Assembly (NCBI GenBank): GCA_963736325.1
Contig: CAVTOG010000014.1
Location: 434,001-498,000 of the forward strand
Source: Actinoallomurus sp963736325
GTDB lineage: Bacteria > Actinomycetota > Actinomycetes > Streptosporangiales > Streptosporangiaceae
Reading direction: 5' to 3'
DNA: 64,000 bases
Position numbers and translations under genes: made by a program. Position 1 is the first letter of the stretch. Each line of letters opens with the position of its first letter. Under the pieces are notes generated by a model that searched no databases, was not told the DNA's origin, and saw only the letters and a list, made by a program, of their open reading frames with translations. Shown here piece by piece: positions 42,297 through 50,006 of the stretch.

Positions 42297-43651
42297 TGGC
42301 GGCCTCCGGCGAACCTGGCCGCCACGTCCAGGTGGCGCCACACCTTCTCGAACCCGTCCGCGTACCGCTGCAGCGCGGGGCCGGCCTCCGGGTTGAGGTG
42401 CCGTTTCTGGAGGGTCAGCGAGTCGTCGATGATCGCCTCGGCGGTCGGGCAGTCGGCGGCCGGGCCTGGTGTGCCGGCCGCCCACGGGTAGCCGGCTCCG
42501 AAGCCGATCCGCTCGGTGAACACGCGCTGCTTGGGCAGCGTGGTGGTCTGGTACCTGGACACCGGCACGCCCTCGGCCCGCAGCAGGCGATGCACCGCGG
42601 CGCGGAAACGGTCCGGCCGGATCCCGGTCAGCCCGGCCGCGTCGGGGTCGAGCCGGAAGCGCAGCATGTACCAGGCGTGCTCGGTGTCAGGGGCGGCGGT
42701 GGGCACGATGAGGCCCGGCAGGCCGGACAGGCGGTCGAGGAACGCGGTCACGTTGGCCCGCCGCTGCTTGGTGTAGCTATCGAATCTGGTGAGCTGGGAG
42801 AGGGTGAAAGCGGCCTGGACACAGCTCAGCTTGGCGTTCCAGCCGAACTGGTAGGAGACGTAGTCACGCGGCTTACCCGCCTCGATCACTTCGCCGAACT
42901 CCCGGCTCATCCGGGCCTTGGTCGCGAGCTCGGCATCATTCGTGGTCAGCAGGCCGCCCTCGCCGCAGGTCGGCAGGTTCTTGGTGAACTGCAGGCTGAA
43001 GGCGGTCATGTCCCCGATCGAGCCGATCGGGCGGCCGCGGTACGTCGCGCCCTGAGCCTGCGCGCCATCCTCGACCACGGCCAGCCCGTGCCGCTCGGCC
43101 AGGCCGCAGATGCCGTCCATGTCGGCCGGCTGGCCGTGCAGGTGGACGGGCATGATCGCAGCCGTACGGGGGGTGATGGCGGCTCGTACCGCCTCGGGGT
43201 CGAGGTTGAAGGTCACCGGGTCCACGTCGACGAAGACCGGGATGGCCATGTGGTGCAGCGGCGCGAGGCCGCTGGCGATCATCGAGATGGCCGGCACGAT
43301 CACCTCGTCACCAGGCCCGATGCCGAGCGCCGCGATGCACAGAGCGAGCGACGCGGTGCCGTTGCACGTGGCGACGCAGTACGCGGCGTCGCAACACTGG
43401 GCCCAGCGCTCCTCCAGATCGCTGACGGGCGTGTTGCCGTCGGTGTCGGACACCAGCGGGCCGCTCAACGCCGCGCTGACCGCCGTGTGGTCCTCATCGA
43501 TGATCACCGGCCACCCGGTGCCTGGCTGGGGCCCGGGTACGGCGCGCGGCCCGCCCAGGGCCGCCAGCCGGTCATCGGGGCCGCGCGTGCTTTCGGGAAT
43601 GCCGCTGGTTCCGCGGCGCCCGCCAGACTCGGCGGGCCGGGCCAAGCTCAT
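42293..43651 (-). CDS. DegT/DnrJ/EryC1/StrS family PLP aminotransferase
   Basis: 452 residues. PLP residues are Asp195 (VVEDGAQAQG) and Lys224 (SLQFTKNLPTCGEGG); TCNGTASLALCIAALGIG binds the phosphate. The family aminates keto sugars and keto groups using glutamate. As the first gene of the AmCP operon, it is expected to aminate the ketone formed by the transketolase step, giving a 2,6-diamino-dihydroxy-heptanoate-like product. The N-terminal 45 residues are Gly/Pro/Arg-rich and may be partly untranslated, although ATG 43651 is preceded by an AAGGAG-like sequence. Confidence 0.9.
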   Translation of the reverse strand: MSLARPAESGGRRGTSGIPESTRGPDDRLAALGGPRAVPGPQPGTGWPVIIDEDHTAVSAALSGPLVSDTDGNTPVSDLEERWAQCCDAAYCVATCNGTASLALCIAALGIGPGDEVIVPAISMIASGLAPLHHMAIPVFVDVDPVTFNLDPEAVRAAITPRTAAIMPVHLHGQPADMDGICGLAERHGLAVVEDGAQAQGATYRGRPIGSIGDMTAFSLQFTKNLPTCGEGGLLTTNDAELATKARMSREFGEVIEAGKPRDYVSYQFGWNAKLSCVQAAFTLSQLTRFDSYTKQRRANVTAFLDRLSGLPGLIVPTAAPDTEHAWYMLRFRLDPDAAGLTGIRPDRFRAAVHRLLRAEGVPVSRYQTTTLPKQRVFTERIGFGAGYPWAAGTPGPAADCPTAEAIIDDSLTLQKRHLNPEAGPALQRYADGFEKVWRHLDVAARFAGGRQ

Positions 43652-43951
43652 GGCAGCTCCTTAGCCGCTCGTCGGCCGCGCTTCTCCGGCCGGGCCTCCT
43701 GGTCACTTCCGGACCGAACCTAAGGTCCGCCAGACCGCTTGTCGTCCACGAGCCGCTGAATCGGAGACGGCACATTACTTGCTATGACAGAGTTTGTTCA
43801 GATGCATTGATGAAGCCATCAGGGGTGGCATCTAAACGCCCCGCTTAATTACAATGATGAGCTATTTAAAATAACCGGCACATGCGTACAGTGTTCCTAT
43901 CAGCCGGGCCGGCCAGGCGCCCGGCCCGCAGGTGAATCGCTGAGGTTGCCG
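43652..43951. promoter_or_regulatory. AT-rich divergent promoter region of the AmCP operon and sulfotransferase
   Basis: The 300-bp gap separates the divergent aminotransferase and sulfotransferase genes. Its middle (about 43771-43900) is strikingly AT-rich for this genome. Short inverted repeats are visible: TGATG-AAGC-CATCA at 43808-43821, and AGATGC (43800-43805) with GCATCT (43828-43833). No coding frame is credible. It is the likely promoter/operator region for both directions. No exact match to the 34428 repeat was seen. Confidence 0.5.
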
Positions 43952-44713
43952 ATGGAACGCACGCAGCTTCCGAGCGCACAGGTCACGCCGCCCGCGGAGG
44001 ACCGGCCGCGCATCCTGGCGCTCTGGAGCGCGCCGAGATGCCGCTCGACGGTCTTCTCGCGCATGATGGCCGAGCGCGGTGATTACCGCGTGCTGCACGA
44101 GCCTTTCTCGCATGTGCAGAATTTCGGCGAGTCCGACGTGGCCGGCCGGGTCGTGCGATCCGAGCAGGAGCTGATCCCCGAGCTGTGGCGGCTGGCCGCC
44201 GAGGGCCCACTGTTCTTCAAGGACACGACCGACTTCTACTATCCGTGCCTGCTGGCCGACCAGGACTTTCTCTCCCGGCCGGTGCACACGTTCCTGATCC
44301 GCGACCCCGCGGACGCGATCGCCTCGCACTACGCGCTCCATCCAGGGCTGCAGCGCGACGAGATCGGCTTCGCCTGGCTGGCCGAGATCTACGACGCCGT
44401 CGCTCAGGCGACCGGCGTGCCGCCCGTGGTGGTCGACTCGGACGAGCTGGTGGAACGCCCGGCCGAGACCATCAGGGCGTACTGCCAGGCGGTGGGCATT
44501 CCGTTCGCCGCCGATGCGCTGTCCTGGCAACCGGGGATGCAGGAGGACTGGCGCCGTACGAGCCGGTGGCACGAGACCGCCAGCCTGACCGGAGGGTTCG
44601 TACGCACCACCACCGTCCGGGAGAAAGTCGACGCAGATCCGCGCTTGGCCGACTACCTGGAATTCCATCTGCCGTTCTACCAGCGGCTCAAGGCGGCGGC
44701 ACTCAAGATCTGA
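43952..44713 (+). CDS. sulfotransferase-like protein
   Basis: 253 residues from ATG 43952, six nt after TGAGG (a TTG at 43946 is an alternative). LALWSAPRCRSTVFSRMM is a PAPS 5'-phosphosulfate-binding loop. FLIRDPADAIASHYAL is the expected 3'-phosphate-binding motif with Arg-Asp-Pro and a downstream Ser. VVVDSDELVERPAETIRAYC matches the later sulfotransferase block. It is transcribed divergently from the AmCP operon and shares its promoter region, so O- or N-sulfation of the cluster product is inferred. Some proteins of this subgroup are annotated only as sulfotransferase-family, with unknown acceptors. Confidence 0.78.
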   Translation: MERTQLPSAQVTPPAEDRPRILALWSAPRCRSTVFSRMMAERGDYRVLHEPFSHVQNFGESDVAGRVVRSEQELIPELWRLAAEGPLFFKDTTDFYYPCLLADQDFLSRPVHTFLIRDPADAIASHYALHPGLQRDEIGFAWLAEIYDAVAQATGVPPVVVDSDELVERPAETIRAYCQAVGIPFAADALSWQPGMQEDWRRTSRWHETASLTGGFVRTTTVREKVDADPRLADYLEFHLPFYQRLKAAALKI

Positions 44714-44798
44714 CACGCACTGAACACACCCTTTTCGGATTGTTAGATTCCGTGGTAATAAGGGGCGTTATCGGTACTCCCAGGAGAAAGGGACCGCC

Positions 44799-45641
44799 GT
44801 GTTCGCCTCCCTCGGCACCCCTCTGAGAAGCATCCGCCGCACCGCCGTCCAGGTGCTGGCCGTCGTGGCCGTCGCGGCCGGCCTCGCCGTCGCGCCGGCC
44901 GCCACCGCATCGGCATCGGTCAGCGCGTACGTGTGGCATACCAACGGTGGCGATCTCAACGTCCGTGCCTCGGCGTCCACCACCGCCACGGTCGTCGCCT
45001 CGCTGGCACCCGACCAGTCGGTCACGATCGACTGCCAGACGACCGGTCCGACCGTCGAGGGCACCAGCATCTGGGACCATCTGCCCGCATACGACGGTTA
45101 CACCACCGACGCGTACCTCTACACCGGGTACGACGGCTGGGACCCCGATTTGCCGCGCTGCGGTGGCGGCACACCGCCGGGCGGCACCGGTGCGGCGGTC
45201 GTCGCGACCGCGCAGGCCCAGGTCGGCAACGGCCCCACCAAGTACACCGACGCCGGTGGCGTCAGCTCCGACACTCCGTGGTGCTCGCTGTTCGTGTCAT
45301 GGGTCTGGCGGCAGAACGGCATCTCGGCGCCCGAGGACGTCTACAGCGGCGACCTGTTCTACTGGAGCCTCAACCGCGGCCAGGCCCACTACGGCACCTC
45401 CGGGATCAAGCCCGGCGACGCGGTGTTCTTCGGTGACGGGCCGCAGGCGCCGAGCGGCGACAACGTGCCGAGCGTGCACGTCGGGATCGTCAAGTCCGTC
45501 AACGGCAACGGCACGATCAACACGATCGAGGGCAACTACTGGCTGAACGGCGTCAGCCGGGTCGTGGCGCCCGGCGCCTTCGATCCGACGGTGTCCCGTT
45601 CGGACGTCGGCCTCGTCTACGGCTACGCCCACCCGGCGTGA
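44799..45641 (+). CDS. secreted SH3-domain plus CHAP-type cell-wall amidase-like protein
   Basis: 280 residues. Residues 1-42 are a Sec signal peptide ending near ATASASVSA. Residues about 50-110 form a bacterial SH3 domain (DLNVRASASTTATVVASL, then SIWDHLP). A Gly/Pro linker CGGGTPPGGTG leads to a CHAP-like domain, with the Cys in TPWCSLFVSWVW and the His in SVHVGIVKSV. It is exported and probably cleaves or binds peptidoglycan. It starts 85 bp after the sulfotransferase and is not obviously part of the AmCP pathway. Confidence 0.85.
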   Translation: MFASLGTPLRSIRRTAVQVLAVVAVAAGLAVAPAATASASVSAYVWHTNGGDLNVRASASTTATVVASLAPDQSVTIDCQTTGPTVEGTSIWDHLPAYDGYTTDAYLYTGYDGWDPDLPRCGGGTPPGGTGAAVVATAQAQVGNGPTKYTDAGGVSSDTPWCSLFVSWVWRQNGISAPEDVYSGDLFYWSLNRGQAHYGTSGIKPGDAVFFGDGPQAPSGDNVPSVHVGIVKSVNGNGTINTIEGNYWLNGVSRVVAPGAFDPTVSRSDVGLVYGYAHPA

Positions 45642-45870
45642 TCTCGGTGAAGCGCGTCCTGCTCGCGGCGGTGGCCGCCGCCGGTCTCGTCCTGGCCGTG
45701 CCGGCGGTGGCGTCCGCGTCGGTCAGCGCGTAGTGGCCGATTCGCTCGGCTGGAGCACCTGCACCTTCACCCAGACCGGCGCGTACACCACGGTGCCGGG
45801 CGGAGTGAGCGCGCTGCCCGACACGTACCACGGCAGCACCGCCTCCCTCGCGGCGCTCGCCGACGGCTGA
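45638..45870 (+). pseudogene. broken gene for a secreted protein (signal-peptide fragment plus tail)
   Basis: A GTG overlapping the previous stop opens VKRVLLAAVAAAGLVLAVPA and ASASVSA, a signal peptide nearly identical in its last residues to that of the SH3-CHAP protein. It then hits TAG at 45731. A second frame runs from 45733 (VADSLGWSTCTFTQTGAYTT) to TGA at 45870. The two pieces in different frames suggest a decayed small exported protein or a truncated duplication of the neighbour. Confidence 0.6.
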
Positions 45871-45872
45871 CC

Positions 45873-45908
45873 GGCGGTGGCCCACCCGCTCGCGGGTGGG
45901 CCACCGCC
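45873..45908. terminator. strong bidirectional hairpin terminator
   Basis: Arms 45873-45888 and 45893-45908 pair perfectly over 16 bp (starting GGCGGTGGCC), closing a four-base CTCG loop. It lies between the end of the rightward secreted-protein genes and the end of the leftward gene at 45922, so it can stop transcription from both sides. Confidence 0.85.
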
Positions 45909-45921
45909 GTGCCATGCCGGT

Positions 45922-46653
45922 CTAGTCGCGCGGCAGTTGCTCCAGGAGTTGCTGGAACTCATCCGGCGGGAAGATCTCCTCCAATTGGCCGTTCTTCTCC
46001 TTGGCATGAAGAGGGTGCAGACGGCCCTTATGGAGCCAGAACACGTCGAGGCTCAGCCGGTCCGAGGCCTTCGAGCCGACGCTTCGCACCAGCTGCAACA
46101 TCGGCTCGATATTGGCGACGTCGAGGGCCTTCCGGATCGGGACCGCGATGATCTGGTGCAGTCGCGGGATACCGATGATCGCACCGTGCGGAAGGTCGGT
46201 GCCCAGCACTTCCTCCAGCCGTACCAGGTGCGCGACGCCCGACACGCCCTGGTCGACGATGGTGTACAGCGGTGAGTATTCGCCCTGGTCGTGGGAGCCG
46301 ACCTCCACGTTATCGCCCCGCATGTTCTCCAGCGCGCGGTGGAGCAGGTCGGGAGGGGTGGTGTTCCAGCGGGACGCCAGATGGCCCAGGACGGGGAAGG
46401 CCTGCTGCGAGTCACCGGACCCGCCCGGCCCCATCACGACCAGCAGCGCGGAAAGCTCGTCGTTAAGGTAGATGGTTATCGCGTCCGGGCCGAGCTCTGC
46501 GGGCTTGACAATGATCAGGCGCAGGCAGGCGTCACGTTCTGCGGCGGGTACCGCCAGCAGTTCGCGGCACGGGCTGTGCGCCGTGCAGTCCTCGGACGAG
46601 GCCGCCGTGGAGTGCGAGGGGCTGTTTGGCTTGTTGCGCCGGAAGAGGGGCAT
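45922..46653 (-). CDS. hypothetical protein
   Basis: 243 residues, not recognised with confidence. An N-terminal basic/Ser-rich stretch (MPLFRRNKPNSPSHS) precedes an alpha/beta region with LRLIIVKPAELGPDAITIYL, and then PRLHQIIAVPIRKALDVANI. The C-terminal DVFWLHKGRLHPLHAKEKNG is followed by an acidic end. There is no signal peptide or membrane segment. Some of these blocks recall DUF1444-like proteins, but that is only a guess. It is transcribed toward the terminator at 45873, 41 bp after the serine hydrolase end region. Confidence 0.7.
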   Translation of the reverse strand: MPLFRRNKPNSPSHSTAASSEDCTAHSPCRELLAVPAAERDACLRLIIVKPAELGPDAITIYLNDELSALLVVMGPGGSGDSQQAFPVLGHLASRWNTTPPDLLHRALENMRGDNVEVGSHDQGEYSPLYTIVDQGVSGVAHLVRLEEVLGTDLPHGAIIGIPRLHQIIAVPIRKALDVANIEPMLQLVRSVGSKASDRLSLDVFWLHKGRLHPLHAKEKNGQLEEIFPPDEFQQLLEQLPRD

Positions 46654-46694
46654 CGCCCCAGTATGTCCGTGGGGACCGCGGCGGCGTCGTGATG

Positions 46695-47744
46695 TCAGTC
46701 GGGGATGAGGGCGAGGCCGAGGACGGAGCGCAGGGCGTTCTCCAGGTCGGTGGCCCGATCGAAGCCGCCCACGTGGCCGGTGAGAAAGGCGAAGGTGTAG
46801 TCGGCCGCGGCACCGCCGTAGTTACCGCCCAGGCCGCCCATTCCGTAGTCCTCACCATCGACGCCGAAGCCCAGCCCCCAGGCGTTGTCGGCGCCGAAGA
46901 CCCGGTCCTGTCCCGAGCACTGCGCGGTGGTGGCCTCGGCGAGCAGGCCCGATGACAGCAGCTTCGGCAGCGCGGCGTAGAACCCGGCGACCGAACGGGC
47001 GGTGCCGTGTCCGTTGATGGCGGGGATCTCGGCGGCCCTCCAGGCGGCGGAGTTGACCACGGCGGGATCCTGGTTGCCGGGCGGGTTGGTGATGGCCCGG
47101 CGGTACAGCTCGGGCTTGCCCTCCACCCCGGCCGCCCGGAACTCCGGGGTCAGGCCGGTCAGATCGACCGCCCGCGCCTGCTCGGCCGGCCCGAGCCCGA
47201 CATGGAAGTCCAGCCCCAGCGGCCCGCACACCTCCTCGGCGAGGAACCGCCCCAGCGGCCGCCCGTCGGTACGCCGTACGAGCTCACCGACCAGATGCCC
47301 GTAGAACAGCGCCGACTCTCCGTGCGCCGTGCCAGGCTTCCAGGAGGGCTCCTGGGCGGCCAGCAGCTCACACATCCGGTCCCAGTCATAGAACGTCGTG
47401 GTGGGCTCCGGCATGTCCAAGGCCACGACACCGGCCTGGTGTGACAGGATTTGCCGTACGGTCGCGGGCGCGGTGAACTCCGGCCAGTAGCGCCGCACCG
47501 GCGCGTCCAGCTCCAACCGCCCTCGTTCCACCAGCAGCAACGCACAGACGGCCGCGAACGGCTTGGTCACCGAGTACGGCATCACGATGCTGTCACGCGA
47601 CCATCTCGGCCCGCCCCACAGATCGACCACCCACCGGCCACTCAGCCACGCGGCCACCGCCGCACCCCCGGCCTGCCGCTTCAGCACATCGGCGAAGACG
47701 TCTCGTACCTGCTCGAACCCTCGCTCGACCGTCCCACCGACCAT
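46695..47744 (-). CDS. serine hydrolase, beta-lactamase/esterase (S12) family
   Basis: 349 residues from ATG 47744, preceded by AAGGTGG. The SxxK nucleophile motif is MPYSVTKPFAAVCALLL (Ser about residue 58). The later blocks are LSHQAGVVALDMPEP, ESALFYGHLVGELVRRTDGR (candidate YxN-like Tyr) and a Gly-rich GMGGLGGNYGG in place of the KTG-type motif. Such EstB/class C-like proteins hydrolyse esters or act as D-aminopeptidases. There is no signal peptide. It is a single gene with no obvious partner. Confidence 0.85.
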   Translation of the reverse strand: MVGGTVERGFEQVRDVFADVLKRQAGGAAVAAWLSGRWVVDLWGGPRWSRDSIVMPYSVTKPFAAVCALLLVERGRLELDAPVRRYWPEFTAPATVRQILSHQAGVVALDMPEPTTTFYDWDRMCELLAAQEPSWKPGTAHGESALFYGHLVGELVRRTDGRPLGRFLAEEVCGPLGLDFHVGLGPAEQARAVDLTGLTPEFRAAGVEGKPELYRRAITNPPGNQDPAVVNSAAWRAAEIPAINGHGTARSVAGFYAALPKLLSSGLLAEATTAQCSGQDRVFGADNAWGLGFGVDGEDYGMGGLGGNYGGAAADYTFAFLTGHVGGFDRATDLENALRSVLGLALIPD

Positions 47745-47860
47745 GGTCACCCACCTTAGGCACCGGCCCACTCGACGGCGAGTGAATATTCGGCCGCGGC
47801 AGGCGGCGTGATCTCGGCGATCCGGCAGCGGGCGTGCTGCGCGACCTCGCACTCCTCGGA

Positions 47861-49081
47861 TCAGGTCCCGGCGAGGGCCGCGGCGTCGAGGCGTAGCGCA
47901 CGGACCGCGAGCTGGGCATGGAGGAGTGCGCCGTCGGGTAGGACCCTGTCGTCGAATGTGGCGCGCGGGCTGTGGTTGTCCGGGCCGTCGACGTGGTCGC
48001 CGGTGTGGGCGCCTAGGAATACGTAGCAGCCGGGGATCGCGTTGAGGACGCGGGAGAAGTCTTCGGCGCCGGTCATCGGGTTGGGCATCGGCGCGTACTG
48101 TTCGTCGCCGAATGTCTCGGTGATGACGTCGGCGGTGAACTTCGCGTGTGCCGCGTCGTTGATCGTGACGGGGTACTGGTCGTGCCAGATCACGTCGGCG
48201 TCGAGGCCGTGAGCGGCGGCGATGCGGCGGCATAGCTCTGGTGCCTCTTCACGGATCCGTTCCTTCGCGGCGGGTGAGAAGGTGCGGACGGTGGCCTCGA
48301 AGCGCGCGTCGTCGGGGATGATGTTGTAGTTGGTGCCCGCGTGGAGGACGCCGACTGTGATGACCACTGGGTCGAAGACGTTGAATCGGCGGGTCACCAT
48401 GGTCTGTAGTGCCGTCACTATTTCGGCGGTGGCGGTTACCGGGTCGCGGCTCAGGTGGGGTGCTGAGCCGTGGCCGCCGCGTCCTCGTACGGTGACGTGC
48501 AGGCGGTCGCTCGCTGCTAGCTGGGTGCCTGGACGTAGTGTGAACGTTCCGCGTGGGATGCGGGAGGACAGTACATGCATGCCGTACGCCGCGGACACGC
48601 GTGGTCCGGCTGCGTCGAGTACGCCTTCTTCGATCATGACGCTGGCGCCGTCCCAGCCTTCTTCTCCTGGTTGGAACATGAACACCACGTCGCCGGCGAG
48701 TTCGTCGCGGTGCGCGGTCAGGAGCCGTGCGGCGCCGACGAGCATCGCGGTGTGCAGGTCGTGCCCGCATGCGTGCATCGCGCCCTCGATCTTGCTGGCG
48801 AACTCCAGACCGGTGTTCTCGGTCACCGGCAGGGCGTCCATGTCACCGCGCAACAGCACGGCCGGTCCGGGCCGGCCGCCGCGCAGCACCGCGGTCACCG
48901 ATGAACAGCGCGACCCGTTCGTCACCTCCAGGCCCAGTCCGTCGATGGCGTCGAGGACCATCCGCTGGGTGACCGGCAGGTCGAGGCCGATCTCGGGGTG
49001 TTCGTGCAACGCGTGCCGAAGCCGCGCCAACTCCGGCGCCAGTTCCCGCGCATCGGTGCGCAGGCGATTATCAAGGGACAT
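47861..49081 (-). CDS. M20D amidohydrolase (hippurate hydrolase/IAA-amino acid hydrolase family)
   Basis: 406 residues from ATG 49081, six nt after GAGGAG; an in-frame start at 49135 is less likely. Metal and catalytic residues are in MHACGHDLHTAMLVGAA, PGEEGWDGA, AAYGMHVLSS and TGAEDFSRVL. Family members hydrolyse N-acyl amino acids such as hippurate or indole-acetyl conjugates. TetR lies 72 bp upstream on the same strand, so the two may be cotranscribed and coregulated. Confidence 0.9.
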   Translation of the reverse strand: MSLDNRLRTDARELAPELARLRHALHEHPEIGLDLPVTQRMVLDAIDGLGLEVTNGSRCSSVTAVLRGGRPGPAVLLRGDMDALPVTENTGLEFASKIEGAMHACGHDLHTAMLVGAARLLTAHRDELAGDVVFMFQPGEEGWDGASVMIEEGVLDAAGPRVSAAYGMHVLSSRIPRGTFTLRPGTQLAASDRLHVTVRGRGGHGSAPHLSRDPVTATAEIVTALQTMVTRRFNVFDPVVITVGVLHAGTNYNIIPDDARFEATVRTFSPAAKERIREEAPELCRRIAAAHGLDADVIWHDQYPVTINDAAHAKFTADVITETFGDEQYAPMPNPMTGAEDFSRVLNAIPGCYVFLGAHTGDHVDGPDNHSPRATFDDRVLPDGALLHAQLAVRALRLDAAALAGT

Positions 49082-49153
49082 GCGTGACTCCTCGGCTCGA
49101 AGGACGGTCGGGTGCGTCATGGCCGGTGCCGACAACGTCCGGCGGTTGTAGAC

Positions 49154-49792
49154 CTAAGGCCCTGCGGTCTCGATGATCGCCTCGATGCCGTCACGGAAGA
49201 TCTGCTCACGGCTTCTGCTGCTGTAGTAGTGCGGGAGTACCCGCATGGCGGAGTCGGCTGCGGCGCCGATCGAGTCCAGGTAGCCGTGGAGTTGTTCATC
49301 GGTGTGGAGGTCGTGTTCTTCGTTGTACGCGTGCTGTACGGCCGAGTAGAGGCACCAGGCGAAGATGCGTGCGCTGATCTGCGCTGCCCGCACCTGGGAG
49401 CATCCAACGTCGAGCAGCGCGGTGAGGATCCGCTCCGTTATCGCGACCGAGGCCGCACCGACCGAGGCCGCGCGGTACGGGAGATAGTGGGAGTGGGTCA
49501 GCAAGACCTCGTGCCATGCGGAGGCCGCTTCGAGGACCAGCTCGCGCCAGTCGCGGTCGCCGGCATCGGGCAGGCGTACGTTCTCCAGCGCGGATTCGGC
49601 GAGCGCGTCGACCAGCGCCTTCTTGCTCGGGAAGTAGTGGTACAGCGCGCCGTGGCTGACGCCGAGTGACGAGGCCAGGGCGGGCATGGACAGGTCGTCC
49701 ACATCGAAGGCGTCGGCTGCCCGCAGGATCGCGTCCCGGGTCAGGCCCACGGGTGGCCCGCCGCTGCGTCGTCGGGTCTTCCGTTCGTTCAT
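49154..49792 (-). CDS. TetR family transcriptional regulator
   Basis: 212 residues from ATG 49792, preceded by GGAGAGG; a longer frame to 49873 is rejected. The helix-turn-helix is AFDVDDLSMPALASSLGVSHGALYHYFPSKKALVDAL. The C-terminal ligand domain is of the TetR_C type. It is divergent from binding protein 4 (start 50007) and upstream of the M20D gene. A palindromic site at 49810 lies right before it, so autoregulation and control of both neighbours are likely. Confidence 0.9.
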   Translation of the reverse strand: MNERKTRRRSGGPPVGLTRDAILRAADAFDVDDLSMPALASSLGVSHGALYHYFPSKKALVDALAESALENVRLPDAGDRDWRELVLEAASAWHEVLLTHSHYLPYRAASVGAASVAITERILTALLDVGCSQVRAAQISARIFAWCLYSAVQHAYNEEHDLHTDEQLHGYLDSIGAAADSAMRVLPHYYSSRSREQIFRDGIEAIIETAGP

Positions 49793-49809
49793 ACCTCTCC
49801 AGTCTGGCC

Positions 49810-49825
49810 GTTGACAGCTGTTAAC
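49810..49825. promoter_or_regulatory. TetR operator-like palindrome
   Basis: GTTGACAGCTGTTAAC is a 16-bp palindrome apart from one pair of positions, with a perfect ACAGCTGT core. It begins 18 bp upstream of the tetR start and lies in the divergent gap with binding protein 4. It is therefore a good candidate for TetR control of both. Confidence 0.5.
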
Positions 49826-50006
49826 TCCTCTGCGCATACTAGCAGAAGTCGCATTGTCGATAACGAAAGCCACGTAAGCGGAGTCGGTCCGTTACGTGAC
49901 GCGTACACGAGCGCAGTCCTGCTGCCTGGCGCGCTGCCGCCATTCCAATTCACCATCTTTATGTCCACGTGGATTCGTCATCCGCGTCGAACGAAGGAGG
50001 ACTGCT

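Noticed and set aside
36460..43651. Reading the LysW operon as primary lysine or arginine biosynthesis
   Set aside because: The split transketolase and DegT aminotransferase are not part of those pathways, homoaconitase and homocitrate synthase genes are absent, and actinomycetes normally make lysine from diaminopimelate. A primary role cannot be fully excluded without the rest of the genome.
43800..43833. Hairpin-like repeats in the AmCP divergent promoter as a riboswitch or attenuator
   Set aside because: Arms are only 5-6 bp and no known riboswitch core or terminator follows; kept only as part of the promoter-region note.
44751..44770. GTGGTAATAAGG as a third copy of the GntR-type TGGTAATACCGG site
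   Set aside because: Only the left half matches; the ACC half needed for the GT-N3-AC pattern is missing, and the neighbouring genes are unrelated.
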